DNA from: Conchocele bisecta
Taxonomy: Eukaryota; Mollusca; Bivalvia; Lucinida; Thyasiridae
Reading direction: 5' to 3'
NCBI GenBank assembly: GCA_029237695.1
Contig: CM055272.1
Span: forward strand, 12,264,042-12,328,041
Length of the DNA: 64,000 nt
Positions 27,701 through 39,700 of this stretch are shown here, piece by piece; the stretch's first letter is position 1; each line of letters opens with the position of its first letter. Both the position numbers and the translations under genes were made by a program. Below the pieces are notes generated by a model. That model was not told the origin of the DNA. It was given only the letters and a program-made list of their open reading frames with translations, and did no database searches.

Positions 27701-30700
27701 AAATCTAGTTTTTTTATTATTATAATTTACCGGTATATTATTATCAAGGCTGCCAGCGAGGGGATAAACTTTCGTTTAACGATGCCATTTCTTGTCTTGT
27801 TAGTGGCAGGAGCATTTCCTTGACTCCATGGCAAACTGGGTAGGGCCCTATCAGACTTCAAATAGATAGGCAAACTGGGTAGGGCCCAATCAGACTTCAA
27901 ATAGATAGGCAAACTGGGTAGGGCCCTATCAGACTGCAAATAGATGGGAAAACTGGGTTGGTCCTGAGTGTTGACATGTGGACCCTGAGATACAGTGGTG
28001 GTGAGTGTTGACATGTGGAACTGAGATACAGTGGTGGTGAGTGTTGACATGTGGAACTGAGATACAGTGGTGGTGAGTGTTGACATGTGGACCCTGAGAT
28101 ACAGTGGTGGTGAGTGTTGACATGTGGACCCTGAGATACAGTGGTGGTGAGTGTTGATATGTGGACCCTGAGATACAGTGGCGGTAAGAGTTGACATATG
28201 AACCCTGAGATACAGTGGTGGTGAGTGTTGACATGTGGACCCTCAGATACAGTGGTGGTGAGAGTTGACATGTGGACCCTGAGATACAGTGGTGGTGATA
28301 GTTGACATGTTGACCCTGAGATACAGTGGTGGTGAGAGTTGACATGTGGACCCTGAGATACAATGGCGGTGAGTGTTAGCTGCATTGACCCTAAGATACA
28401 GTGGCAGTGAATGTTAGCTGTGTTGACCCTGAGATAATTAGCTGTGTTGACCCTGAGATACAGTGGCAGTGAGTGTTAGCTGTGTTTACCCTGAGATACA
28501 GTGGCAGTGAGTGTTAGCTGTGTTGACCCTGAGATAAAGTGGCAGTGAGTGTTAGCTGTGTTGACCCTAAGATACAGTGGCAGTGAATGTTAGCTGCTGT
28601 GTTGACCCTGAGATAATTAGCTGTGTTGACCCTGAGATACAGTGGCAGTGAGTGTTAGCTGTGTTGACCCTGAGATAAAGTGGCAGTGAGTGTTAGCTGT
28701 GTTGACCCTGAGATACAGTGGCAGTGAGTGTTAGCTGTGTTGACACTGAGATAAAGTGGCAGTGAGTGTTAGCTGTGTTGACCCTGAGATACAGTGGCAG
28801 TGAGTGTTAGCTGTGTTGATCCTGAGATACAGTGGCAGTGAGTGTTAGCTGTGTTGACCCTGAGATACAGTAGCAGTGAGTGTTAGCTGTGTTGACCCTG
28901 AGATACAGTGGCAGTGAGTGTTAGCTGTGTTGATCCTGAGATACAGTGGCAGTGAGTGTTAGCTGTGTTGATCATGAGATACAGTAGCAGTGAGTGTTAG
29001 CTGTGTTGATCCTGAGATACAGTGGCAGTGAGTGTTAGCTGTGTTGATCCTGAGATACAGTGGCAGTGAGTGTTAGCTGTGTTGACCCTGAGATACAGTA
29101 GCAGTGAGTGTTAGCTGTGTTGACCCTGAGATACAGTGGCAGTGAGTGTTAGCTGTGTTGACACTGAGATAAGTGCAGTGAGTGTTAGCTGTGTGACCTG
29201 TGATACAGTGGCAGTGAGTGTTAGCTGTGTTGATCCTGAGATACAGTGGCAGTGTAGTGTGTTAGCTGTGTTGACCCTGAGATACAGTAGCAGTGAGTGT
29301 TAGCTGTGTTGACCTGAGATACAGTGGCAGTGAGTGTTAGCTGTGTTGATCCCTGTACAGCAGTAGTGTTAGCTGTGTTGTCCTGAGTACAGTGGCAGTG
29401 AGTGTTAGCTGTGTTGATCCTGAGATACAGTGGCAGTGAGTGTTAGCTGTGTTGATCCTGAGATACAGTGGCAGTGAGTGTTAGCTGTGTTGATCCTGAG
29501 ATACAGTGGCAGTGAGTGTTAGCTGTGTTGACCCTGAGATACAGTGGCAGTGAGTGTTAGCTGTGTTGATCCTGAGATACAGTGGCAGTGAGTGTTAGCT
29601 GTGTTGATCTGAGATACAGTGAGTGAGTGTGCTGTGGTTGATCTGAGATACAGTGGCAGTGAGTGTAGCTGTGTTGATCCTGAGATACAGTGGCAGTGAG
29701 TGTTAGCTGTGTTGACCCTGAGATACAGTAGCAGTGAGTGTTAGTTGTGTTGATATGTGAATCCTGTAATTTTATAGATCGACTGGAGGCCATCGCCGAC
29801 ATGGTGCATTCTGCCGCAGAGCCGTGTACCTCTGTGTGGCACCACAGACAAGTGTGGCAATACCAGTGTGGGCTCAACTACGACCTCCACCGTCTCGGGG
29901 ATGACTCCAACACCTGCAGTATGCTGGCTGTCCGAGCATCCGGCCAGCCCACTGGCTGGCTGGCTAGCTGGTGCCAATAACACCTTTGTTGATGGTCAGT
30001 TTTCGCTACATGGACCTCCAGGTCATTATTGTTTGTGTGGTAAATAACTGACACTGGCTGATTACCACAACAGGTAACCTTAATTAAGTTCCGTACAGAG
30101 AATGGGCCCTAGACCGAGTCTCTCCAGGTTCATGATGTGAAATGACAGCATTTCTGTGATATATCTTGTGCATTTTATAGAACATTTATGTTGCTGTGAA
30201 GCCAGCCTCTTCGTTTTTATCGCACCCGCTTGCGGAAAGCGCGATATAGTCGGCACTTTGGCGTACGTATGTACACACGTACGTATGTACGTACGTGTGT
30301 CCGGTTAAAGTTTTTTGGTTAAAGTTTTTCGTTGTACTATATCTCTTTTTTTTAGTGTCCATGCCTCGCCATGACATGCAGGCCACGGCCATCTAATTTG
30401 TCAAGCTTGTTCATTTCACTTCATGCTGACATCATTTTGTCATTCCACAGTCAGAACTGTCATGTGTCCTATATCGTGCTGACAGATCAGGAGCTACACC
30501 GGCCAAAGGCTCAGTAAGCCCTATATCGTGATGTCGGCGATGGGGCCCGTTTCACTAAGCTTCTTATGATAAAATTGTGTGTATGAATATTTCTATAAAT
30601 GTACTGTGAGTCACTAATGCTTACCACCTTCCACCTACATGTAGGGGGCATAGTCTCTGAACAAATCCACCAAAGATTACCCAAAATTGGTGCTGATGCG

Positions 30701-33700
30701 AATTGTATTTTAGTTTTGCATTTACAGGGTGGAGATGGGTACCAGAGGCTGTGTTCTGTCCATGTTGAACGAGAAGGGGCTCAATTGCACCATGGATAAT
30801 GTGATCCAAGTAGCATACCTACCCAGCTTCCGACGAGAACTGCTAGTTGCGCAAGTCCCTGACTGCGGTAAGTTCAAGCCAGGATGCAGCCTCGTTAACG
30901 CGATACGTAGCCCGCTGTCTCCAAATATCTCATCCTCATTACTGCACTGGCATCTGATGGTTAATGGAAATCTACTACACGTCTTGTTAACAGACGTGTC
31001 ATGAAGACGTGTCCCCTTGAATTAGATTAGCTACCAAATATCTAATGTGATTTTTGTTAACAGACGTGTCATGAAGACGTGTCCCCTTGAATTAGATTAG
31101 CTACCAAACATCTAATGTGATTTGGAATGGGTCAAGTGTTACTCGCCACAATGCTGTGTCCCACCACTTTGTGGTGTTGTGTACGTTACATTTTCATTGT
31201 TGCCAGAACATGGCTTGTTTTCTCTATGTGAAATATTTGAATACGTAATGGGCTTAGATAACACAGATACTTTCATTAATAATCCCATTTCGATGGTCTA
31301 GTAACATAAGGTCGTAACTGCTATGCTTTAGCATAGCAGTTACGACCTTATGTTACTAGACCATCGATTTGTTCATGATTGTATAGAAACATGCAAATCA
31401 ATCACTTCGTAACCATTATCCAGCCCAACATGTTTTTGTATATTCTTTCCATTCCATATCACTTGTATGTATGTTAGTATTATGTAGTTGTAGTTACTTA
31501 CATTAGCCACTCAATTCAGTCATAATCCACTTGATTCTGATTAAAATTTTCTTTACTGACTTTTACTGACCTTACAGATGCATACCTGTCACTGGATCCC
31601 TGCAGTAATAGGGTCCTGGACATTTCCTGGATGACAGTTCCCTGTTACGTGACGATGAGCTACTACTCCATCAACCTCGAGTTGGGAACTACGAGTGACT
31701 TGACTATAGCAGCGAGAGACTCGGAGCACGTTGATATAAATGATCCGAGTAGCCGCCTGCTGTGCCAGTAAGTTGTGTCCATGTCTGGCCTATGTATAGC
31801 CAGGGTGTCACCAGCATTTTTCAAAAAGGTGGGCTCGACTTTCAGATGTGAAGCAACCAAAATCTGTAAGGGGTTTACAGATTTGGGTTGCCTCACAACC
31901 CTGGACATTTTTTTATATCTAACCCTGGACCCCTTGCAAATTTCGGTTGCTTCACAGCCCCGGAAAGTTTCAATTTCTAGAAGCCAAATTCTGCATTCGG
32001 TTATGTTTGGACAATAACAAGCCCCTGGGCAAAGAGTTTTAGGTCAATTTAAGATCGTATTTCTGACAATTGGCATATTGCAATACTATTGGCGTCACTG
32101 GACTATGGTTTGTTAGGTTTGTTAGTAGGGCAATTGAATAATATAATGTCTGCTCATTCATGCACGCAAATATGCTATCGCAAAAGGGGGTTCATACGAA
32201 CCCACGAACCTCCCCTGACAATGTCCTTGTATAGCAGTATATGTGACTACATGCTGCAGACCTGTATGGGTGTAGCATTGATCGGTGTGCATCAACATTA
32301 TACGTTATTGTGATTCTAGTCAATATGGTGTCATCTATTCTGAGGTGCAGACGGAGGAATATAGCTTCAGACGGGCAATATGACTTTGTAGAATCACAAT
32401 AACGTATTTGTCATACCACAGATTCTTTATATTTCTCCAGAATTTAGTTTTATTATAGGAATGAATGGCCTTTTTGTTGAATTTATCGGGGTATAAACTT
32501 GGAAAAGTCGCGGGAATACTGGACGAAGGCCGGAAGGCCTCGTCCATTATTCCCGCGACTTTTCCAAGTTTATATCCCCGATAAATTCAACAAAAAGGCC
32601 ATTCATTCCTTATAATTCCAGCATTTGAAATAAATTCATCAAGAAAATGTGTTTATTTTCCGTTTTCTTAAGAATTATTTTAACTGCGCCTCACGGTTAC
32701 GGAAAGTAGTTCGGCATTGAAGTTTACTGGGATATAAATTTTGGACAGAGACTTGCTACGGACCAATCAAATGTTAGGGAATTGTGTAAATATTTTTGTG
32801 CTGGAATTATATGTGTATTGGTACACGTTTATCATTATATAAATATGGCGCAAAATGGCATGACAGCGCCAAATGACATGACGTCATGATGTTACAAATA
32901 TTAGCTGACGTCATCCCGACATAAACGGGTATAAATTGACATTGACGGGCTCGACAAGTAATATGGGCTCATATTACCCGTCAAGCTGACCAATCAAAAT
33001 GCGAGAAATGACAGTCTGATCTGTAGCTACCTTGTACAGAGTATAGTCTGTTATTACAGTTAATCGCTCCATCTTGATAATCGTTCTGTCTTGGAATAAC
33101 ATGAACAGTTATACCATTTTCCAACACAAGTGTACAGTAAGTGTATATAAGTTGAACTGCCGCGACACTTTGGTTGAAATGAGTGGTGACAACCGATCAT
33201 TTCAACCATAGCGCCGAGGCGGTCCAAATGCGTTGTCTGTGATAGAGAATACAGTTCATGCGTATGTTTATCTCCTGCCAATGGAATCTGGGAGTGTCTA
33301 ATCCCCACCTCTGAGCATCTCTGCATTTGCTGCTGTCTAATTGCTCAGTGGTGCTCGCTATTAGGTCTATTGCAATACTGTGTACATGCTATATATGCCA
33401 GTGCCTGTGGAAATGGACCTGACAATCTTTGTAGCAATTACAGGATTTGGTCCATTCAGTAGGATTAGAATCCAAATGTCGTTCTGGTGGCAGTTTGCCT
33501 AGTTCCGTGACTGAATGGCAGACAGTGTAGACCCTACTTTGACTGCGGTTAATTGTGGAGTCTGATCTGGGGCGACACTGTTGACACAACTTGTCTGGTC
33601 CCTTCTGTTAGCCTGTAGCCCAAGCAAGTGTGCAATGAGTGGTTTATTATAATAACTCTAAATATTCAAATCAATAATCAAGCAAAACCAGAAAACTTAA

Positions 33701-36700
33701 ATGCTAAAAGCTTAAAGGTTGACGCACTATCAAAGCTAGCAAGAGACAGACTTTGAGATCTTTTGTCTCTAAGTTGAACTCTCGAGGAGTTCTTGAAGGT
33801 GAAATCTGAGCAAAACTAAACTCAATTTTAATTCAGACAATTCAGAACATTACATTATGCTCCTTTCTCTATGAGGGAATTAAAAGCTTCCCTCGAGAAA
33901 GCACATGCTACATCAGCTGGCCTTGATGATATCCACTACCAACTGCTTAAGCATTTACCTGTACACTCTTTGGACAATCTCCTTGAAATATTTAATATCA
34001 TTTGGGAACAAGGCGTCTTTCCACCTTCATGGCAGGAAGCTACAGTCATACCTGTTCCCAAACTGGGCAAGGATCACACCGACCCATCAAGTTACCGTCC
34101 CATCACACCTACTAGCTGCGTCTGTAAAACTATGGAACAAATGATTAATGACAGGCTTGTCTGGTTTCTGGAATCCCATGAACTGATGATATCTGAGTAT
34201 CAGTCTGGATTTCGTCGCCAGAGAAGCACTGCCGATAATCCGGTTGGACTTGAAGCATTCATTCGAGACTGTTTTACAATGAGCATATAGTGGCCGTATT
34301 TTTTTACCTAGAAACAGCAAATGACACGACGTGGAAGTATTGGATTATGAATGACCTCGGTCTGAAGGGTCATCTGCCTGATATTATTTCTAATTTTTTG
34401 AAAGATAGACAATTTCCAGTGATGATGATTTTTGAATATGTTACAAATCAAAGAACGTGCCAACTATTGAGCCCCAATTACAACTGACCCTCAATAAAAT
34501 TAACAAGTAGGCCACAGATAACGGCTTTAAATTTTCGTAATCGAAAACTAATTGCATGCATTTTTGCAAAAGACCCTGATCCCGAACTTAGCTCGATCCA
34601 ATACACCACCAAGGCTTAATACTCTGCCTGGGGGCATTCTGTATGTCTAACGCACAGAGCTTGTATGCCGAGGCAAATAAGCCTTCTCTCCATGACAGAC
34701 GCACCAAATTATTTTTGCAATACGTATGCCACTAAACTACATTCCAATCCGTCTAATACAGCTTATGACACTGTCTTTCATCGAACAACAGATGCTGTAT
34801 TTGATAAGTAACCAAGCTTCAAACCACATTTCGGCAAAAATGGATCCTTTGATACACAATACTGGCTTGTATCTGGATCACATTGCCAAATACACTGTTC
34901 TAGATACACCACTGTGGCAGTTGGAGCAGCTCAATGTGATCTTCGATCTTATTCAGCTCATGAAAGCAACAACTGATCCATCCATTTTTAAAACACTTTT
35001 TCTTGAAGTTAATGACAGGTACAACACATACACCCCACTTTTCACTGATTGTTCAAAGGATGGGGACCGGGTAGCTGCTCCTGCCGTTGTCTCTGAGGGA
35101 GATATACAATCCAGACTTCCAGTCCAGACAAATCTTCGATATTTTCTGCGTAATTGAAGGCAATTTTACTCGCCCTTGATGTTGCGAAAATATCTTGGAG
35201 AAGCAATTCATTTTATTTTCTGATTCACCATCTTCACTACAAGCTTTGTACAACATAAAACTTGAGCATCCACTTGTCCGCCGAATCATTGAACTACACC
35301 ATATTTTACTTGCATCTGGCAGGACATTATTTTTTGTTGGCTCCCCAGTCATATTCTAATGTTCCTGTTTGCTATTATGATTTTAATTCACTCATCAACT
35401 CATTCATCTCCGATATACCCGGTAATGCAGACCAGTAGCCTATTTCATCAACATTGCAAAGTATACTTTACTAGCAAAGTATACTTTGAGGGAGTAATCA
35501 TTTATTTTTCCTGAAATGCATTATTTCATATAGAACTAACAAATGCATATATTTCATGATTAAAAATATGCAGAATTATTATACTGAATGTATTACATTA
35601 TCACAGCCAAAATGGTTGTGATAATGTAATAAATTCAGTATAATAAAAATTAATAAATTTATCATAAAATTGAAAATTTCTCCCTCAAAGTATACTTTGC
35701 TACTAAAGTATACTTTGCAATGTTGATGAAATGGGCTACTGGTGAAATCTGCTCACAGATAATAAACTTCATGCTGTGAAACCGACTCCGGGTGGCTACA
35801 GATATGTACACCACATTGGACATACACAACTAACGCATTCGTATATGCTCAAGGGTTAGCCGCGTCCATGGAGTATTCGATGCCACAATGCATTTACTGT
35901 GCAACACATCCTACTGGACTGTATCGACTTTGCCGATATTCGATGCAAACACTTCAATGTTACTTCACTTGCGTTGAGTTATTCCAGGTGGAGAACATTG
36001 AAGGTTTGCTTAGCTTTCTGCATGAAACCAGCTTGTATCGGAAGATCTGATTTTTATCATTTTATACATGTTTCTCATTTCTATAGTTGTATCATTGTTG
36101 TATACATGTTACTCATTTCTATAGTTGTATCATTGTATACATGTTTCTCATTTCTATAGTTGTATCATTGTATACATGTTACTCATTTCTATAGTTTTAT
36201 CATTGTATACATGTTACTCATTTCTATAGTTTTATCATTGTATATGTTAATCATTTTCTATAGTTTTAATCATTTGTTACATGTTGTTTATCTTCATTTC
36301 TATAGTTTTATCATTGTATACATGTTACTCATCTCTATTGCTCATCATATGTTTATTGTTACCCTAATCATCTGATTGCCTACCACATCTGATCACAGGG
36401 TGAAGTAACGGACCGAGGTCTATAAATACATTAAATATGCCTAAAAGCATAAATAAATGAAGAATTTTTTTTTATTTTTTTTACCCCATCCATCTAATCT
36501 TATAAGATTAGATAGATGGGGTAAAAAAAATAAAAAAAATTCTTCATTTATTTATGCTTTTAGGCATATTTAATGTATTTATAGACCTCGGTCCGTTACT
36601 TCACCCTGTGCATCTGATATACTAGCTTACTATTATTTTCATTCTTCATCTACATTGCTTGGGTCTAAATGATACTCTTTTGTGTTGATGGGCACTGATC

Positions 36701-39700
36701 CATTATAATAAGGACACCATTTGTTTTGGGAAACCCCTATAAAATAGAGGTTTCTCAAAACAAATGGTGTCCAAATGTATTGTTATGCTGATAAACCAGT
36801 AAAACCATACTAACTTTAAATATTGGGTCATTTCTTGTTGTGGAAAACCAGATATTTATATGCGTTTCCTGTAATTAATTGTGTCTGAATGTTTAGAGTC
36901 ATTACGGTGGTCTTACTACACTATGGTTACACTTTACAGTCTGTATGCTCGGGCGGTCCAGTGTTTCCAGCAGAGAGAGGCCATGATGCCAGATCTGAGC
37001 GGGCAAACTGACAACTGTACAACTGCCACCTATCTACCGGAGATCCAAAACGTGATGCAGCTCACTGCACAAGTTTATCTGTTTAATTTGGCCTTCTTAC
37101 AACTAACATCATTACCGGAGCCTATGTATGCAGTTTGTGAAGATGGTAGGTCATTGCTAGTGCTTGATTTACTTGGTTGTCACAACGGTATGCCCATTAC
37201 CACCGCATAGCCTACCTGTTGGCGACATTGGTATGTCATCCACAGAGCTCCAGATAAGGTGCGGATTGGCGTATTTTACGCACTTATCTTAGCAGACTAC
37301 GCATTTATTATCAAATGTGGGAGTACAATATACTCACAGCAATGTGAAAATACTCACTCACTCACTCAAATTGAGTAGTGAAACTACAGTAATAAAGTTG
37401 AAATTTACACTGTTTGCATTTTGCAGCTCAAATAAGTAAATTTTTAAATTTGTTTCATTTTTAGCTCGACTATTCAAAGAATAGTTAGAGCTTATGTAGT
37501 CACCCCGGCGTCGGTGTCGGCGTCACCGTCATGCCTTGATTAAGGTTTTTAGTCAAGCTTGTATATGGAATACTCCTGGCCCTACACTCACCATACTTGG
37601 GCAACTTCATCTCCTAGTGAACAACAATCCCTGACCTATATTTGACCTTGACCTACATTTAACCTTGAATTACTTGGTTAAGGTTTTTAGTCAACCTTGG
37701 TTAATGTTTTTAGTCAAGCTTGTACATGGAATATTATCGTGCATACAGACACCATACTTGGACAACCTTTTTTCATAGGGATGTACATCAATACCCCTGA
37801 CATATATTTGACCTTGACCTACATTTCCTCTTGAATTACTTATGGTTAATTCTCCTTGGTTAAGGTTTTAGTGAAGCTTGTAGATGGAATACTCCTGGCC
37901 CTACACCAACCATACTTGGACAACTTCATCACCTAGTGATGTACATCAACAACCGACCTATATTTGACCTTGACCTACATTTAACCTTGAAGTACTTAGT
38001 TAATTCCCCTTTGTTAAGGTTTTTAGTCAACCTTGGTTAAGGTTTTTAGTCAAGCTTATAGATGGAATACTATTGTGCATACAGACACCATACTTGGATA
38101 ACTTTTTCTTATAGGGATGTACATAAATAACCCCTGACCTATATTTTACCTTCACCTACATTTAACCTTGAATTACTTAGTTATTTCCCCTTGGTTAAGG
38201 TTTGTACTGAAACTTGGTTAAGGTTTATAGTCAAGCTTGTATATGGAATACTCCTGGGCCTACAGCAACCATACTTGGACAACTTCATCTCCTAGTGATG
38301 TACATCAATAATCCCTGACCTATATTTGACCATGACCTACTTTTACCCTTGGATTACTTAGTTATTTCCCCTTGGTTTATGTTTTTAGTCAAGCTTCTAT
38401 ATGGAATACTCCTGGGCCTACAGCAACCATACTTGGAAAACTTCATCTCCTAGTGATGTACATCAATAACCTCTGAGCTATATCTGACATTGACCTACAT
38501 TTAACCTTGAATTACTTACTTAATTTCCCTTCGTTAAGGTTTTTAGTCAACCTTGGTTAAGGTTTTTATGCAGGCCGCGGCCACCTTGTTTGTCAAGCTA
38601 TGTGTACATCGACTACCCTCGTAGTCGAGCTATGCTTTTCTCCTACAGCTCTTGTTATACGCCCGTTTGAAAAAAACGGGACGTATTATGTATTCATCTT
38701 GTATGGGCGGGCGGGTGGCGGTCGGGCGGGCACAGCTTGGCCACGCAATAACTAGAGTACTACTAAACGGATTATAACAAAATTTGGTATACATGTTTAT
38801 CACGGCAAGACGAAGAAGCCTATTGATTTTGAAAAATTTCCGATCACTTATCTCCCCTTGGCGGTCATTTTTAATTTTCGCACTCTGTATCCTTGTTCAC
38901 GCAATAACTCAAGTTCTACTGCACCGATCATAACCAAATTCGGTATGCATGTTTATCATGGCAAGACAAAGAAGTCAATTGATTTTAAAAAATTTCTGAT
39001 GACATCTCCCCTTGACGGCCATTTTTAATTTTCCGACTCCGTATCCTTGTCCACGCAATAAGTCGAGTTCTACTTGACGGATTGTAACCAAATTTGGTTT
39101 ACATGTTATCACGTCAAGATGAGTTATCTCCCCTTGTTGACTGGCCTTGCCTCGACGGGCGTATATTGTGACCTTCGGCACTCTTGTTTTTTTTATCATT
39201 TGTTCCCTATTTAATAAGGAAGAAAATCAATAATACCTTTGTAAAAGTAAAATACGCATTGCATTTGAAATCTGGGAGTATAATACTCTTTAGACACAAA
39301 CATTTTCTGGAGCTCTATCTCCGTAATTACACAACCACCTGCATTATACTTTCCCAGATTGTCAACGCTTCTGAGCATCTATTGTCAATACCAATTTGCA
39401 ATCGAGTAACTTGATTGTCTGAACCTAAGCTGTAACACACAGCTCAGGCTCAGATAATCAAGCTGCTTAATTTCAAGCACAATATTCAAGAATTTTTAAA
39501 TAAAGAAATTTACAAGATTGACAAGATGTATGTTAGTGTGTGCCACATCTAACTAGGGTAATTGTACTGCTTTCGGATCCATAGTCGACAAAATGCTTGT
39601 TTGATTGATGTTTGTGCCCTATATAGCTACAAGTGGCCTGCACCTTGCTGCAGTCTGATCAGGGCCTGCATCATTCACCGTTCAATCTGATCAGGGCCTG

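Larger units (their letters stand above)
33860..36050 (+). mobile_element. Decayed Jockey-like non-LTR retrotransposon
   Basis: Fragments follow the order of a Jockey-clade ORF2: reverse transcriptase fingers and palm (33871-34287), a shifted palm segment with a damaged motif A (34290-34440), sequence after the missing YxDD motif (34480-34640), an RNase H-like segment (34980-35350), a family C MITE, then the C-terminal ...ALTVQHILLDC-like tail (35790-36050). Multiple stops and frameshifts make it non-functional. It lies in the M7-A/M7-B intron in the same orientation as the gene. Confidence 0.85.

Noticed and set aside
27727..28385. Long open frames of 144-162 codons on the minus strand, in all three frames
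   Set aside because: The region is a 37-bp tandem repeat. A unit length not divisible by three and lacking stops keeps all frames open; the peptide is only the repeat read in phases.
36881..36939. Upstream extension of exon M7-B
   Set aside because: The frame is open but derives partly from hairpin repeat H4, and starting there breaks the phase-2 junction.
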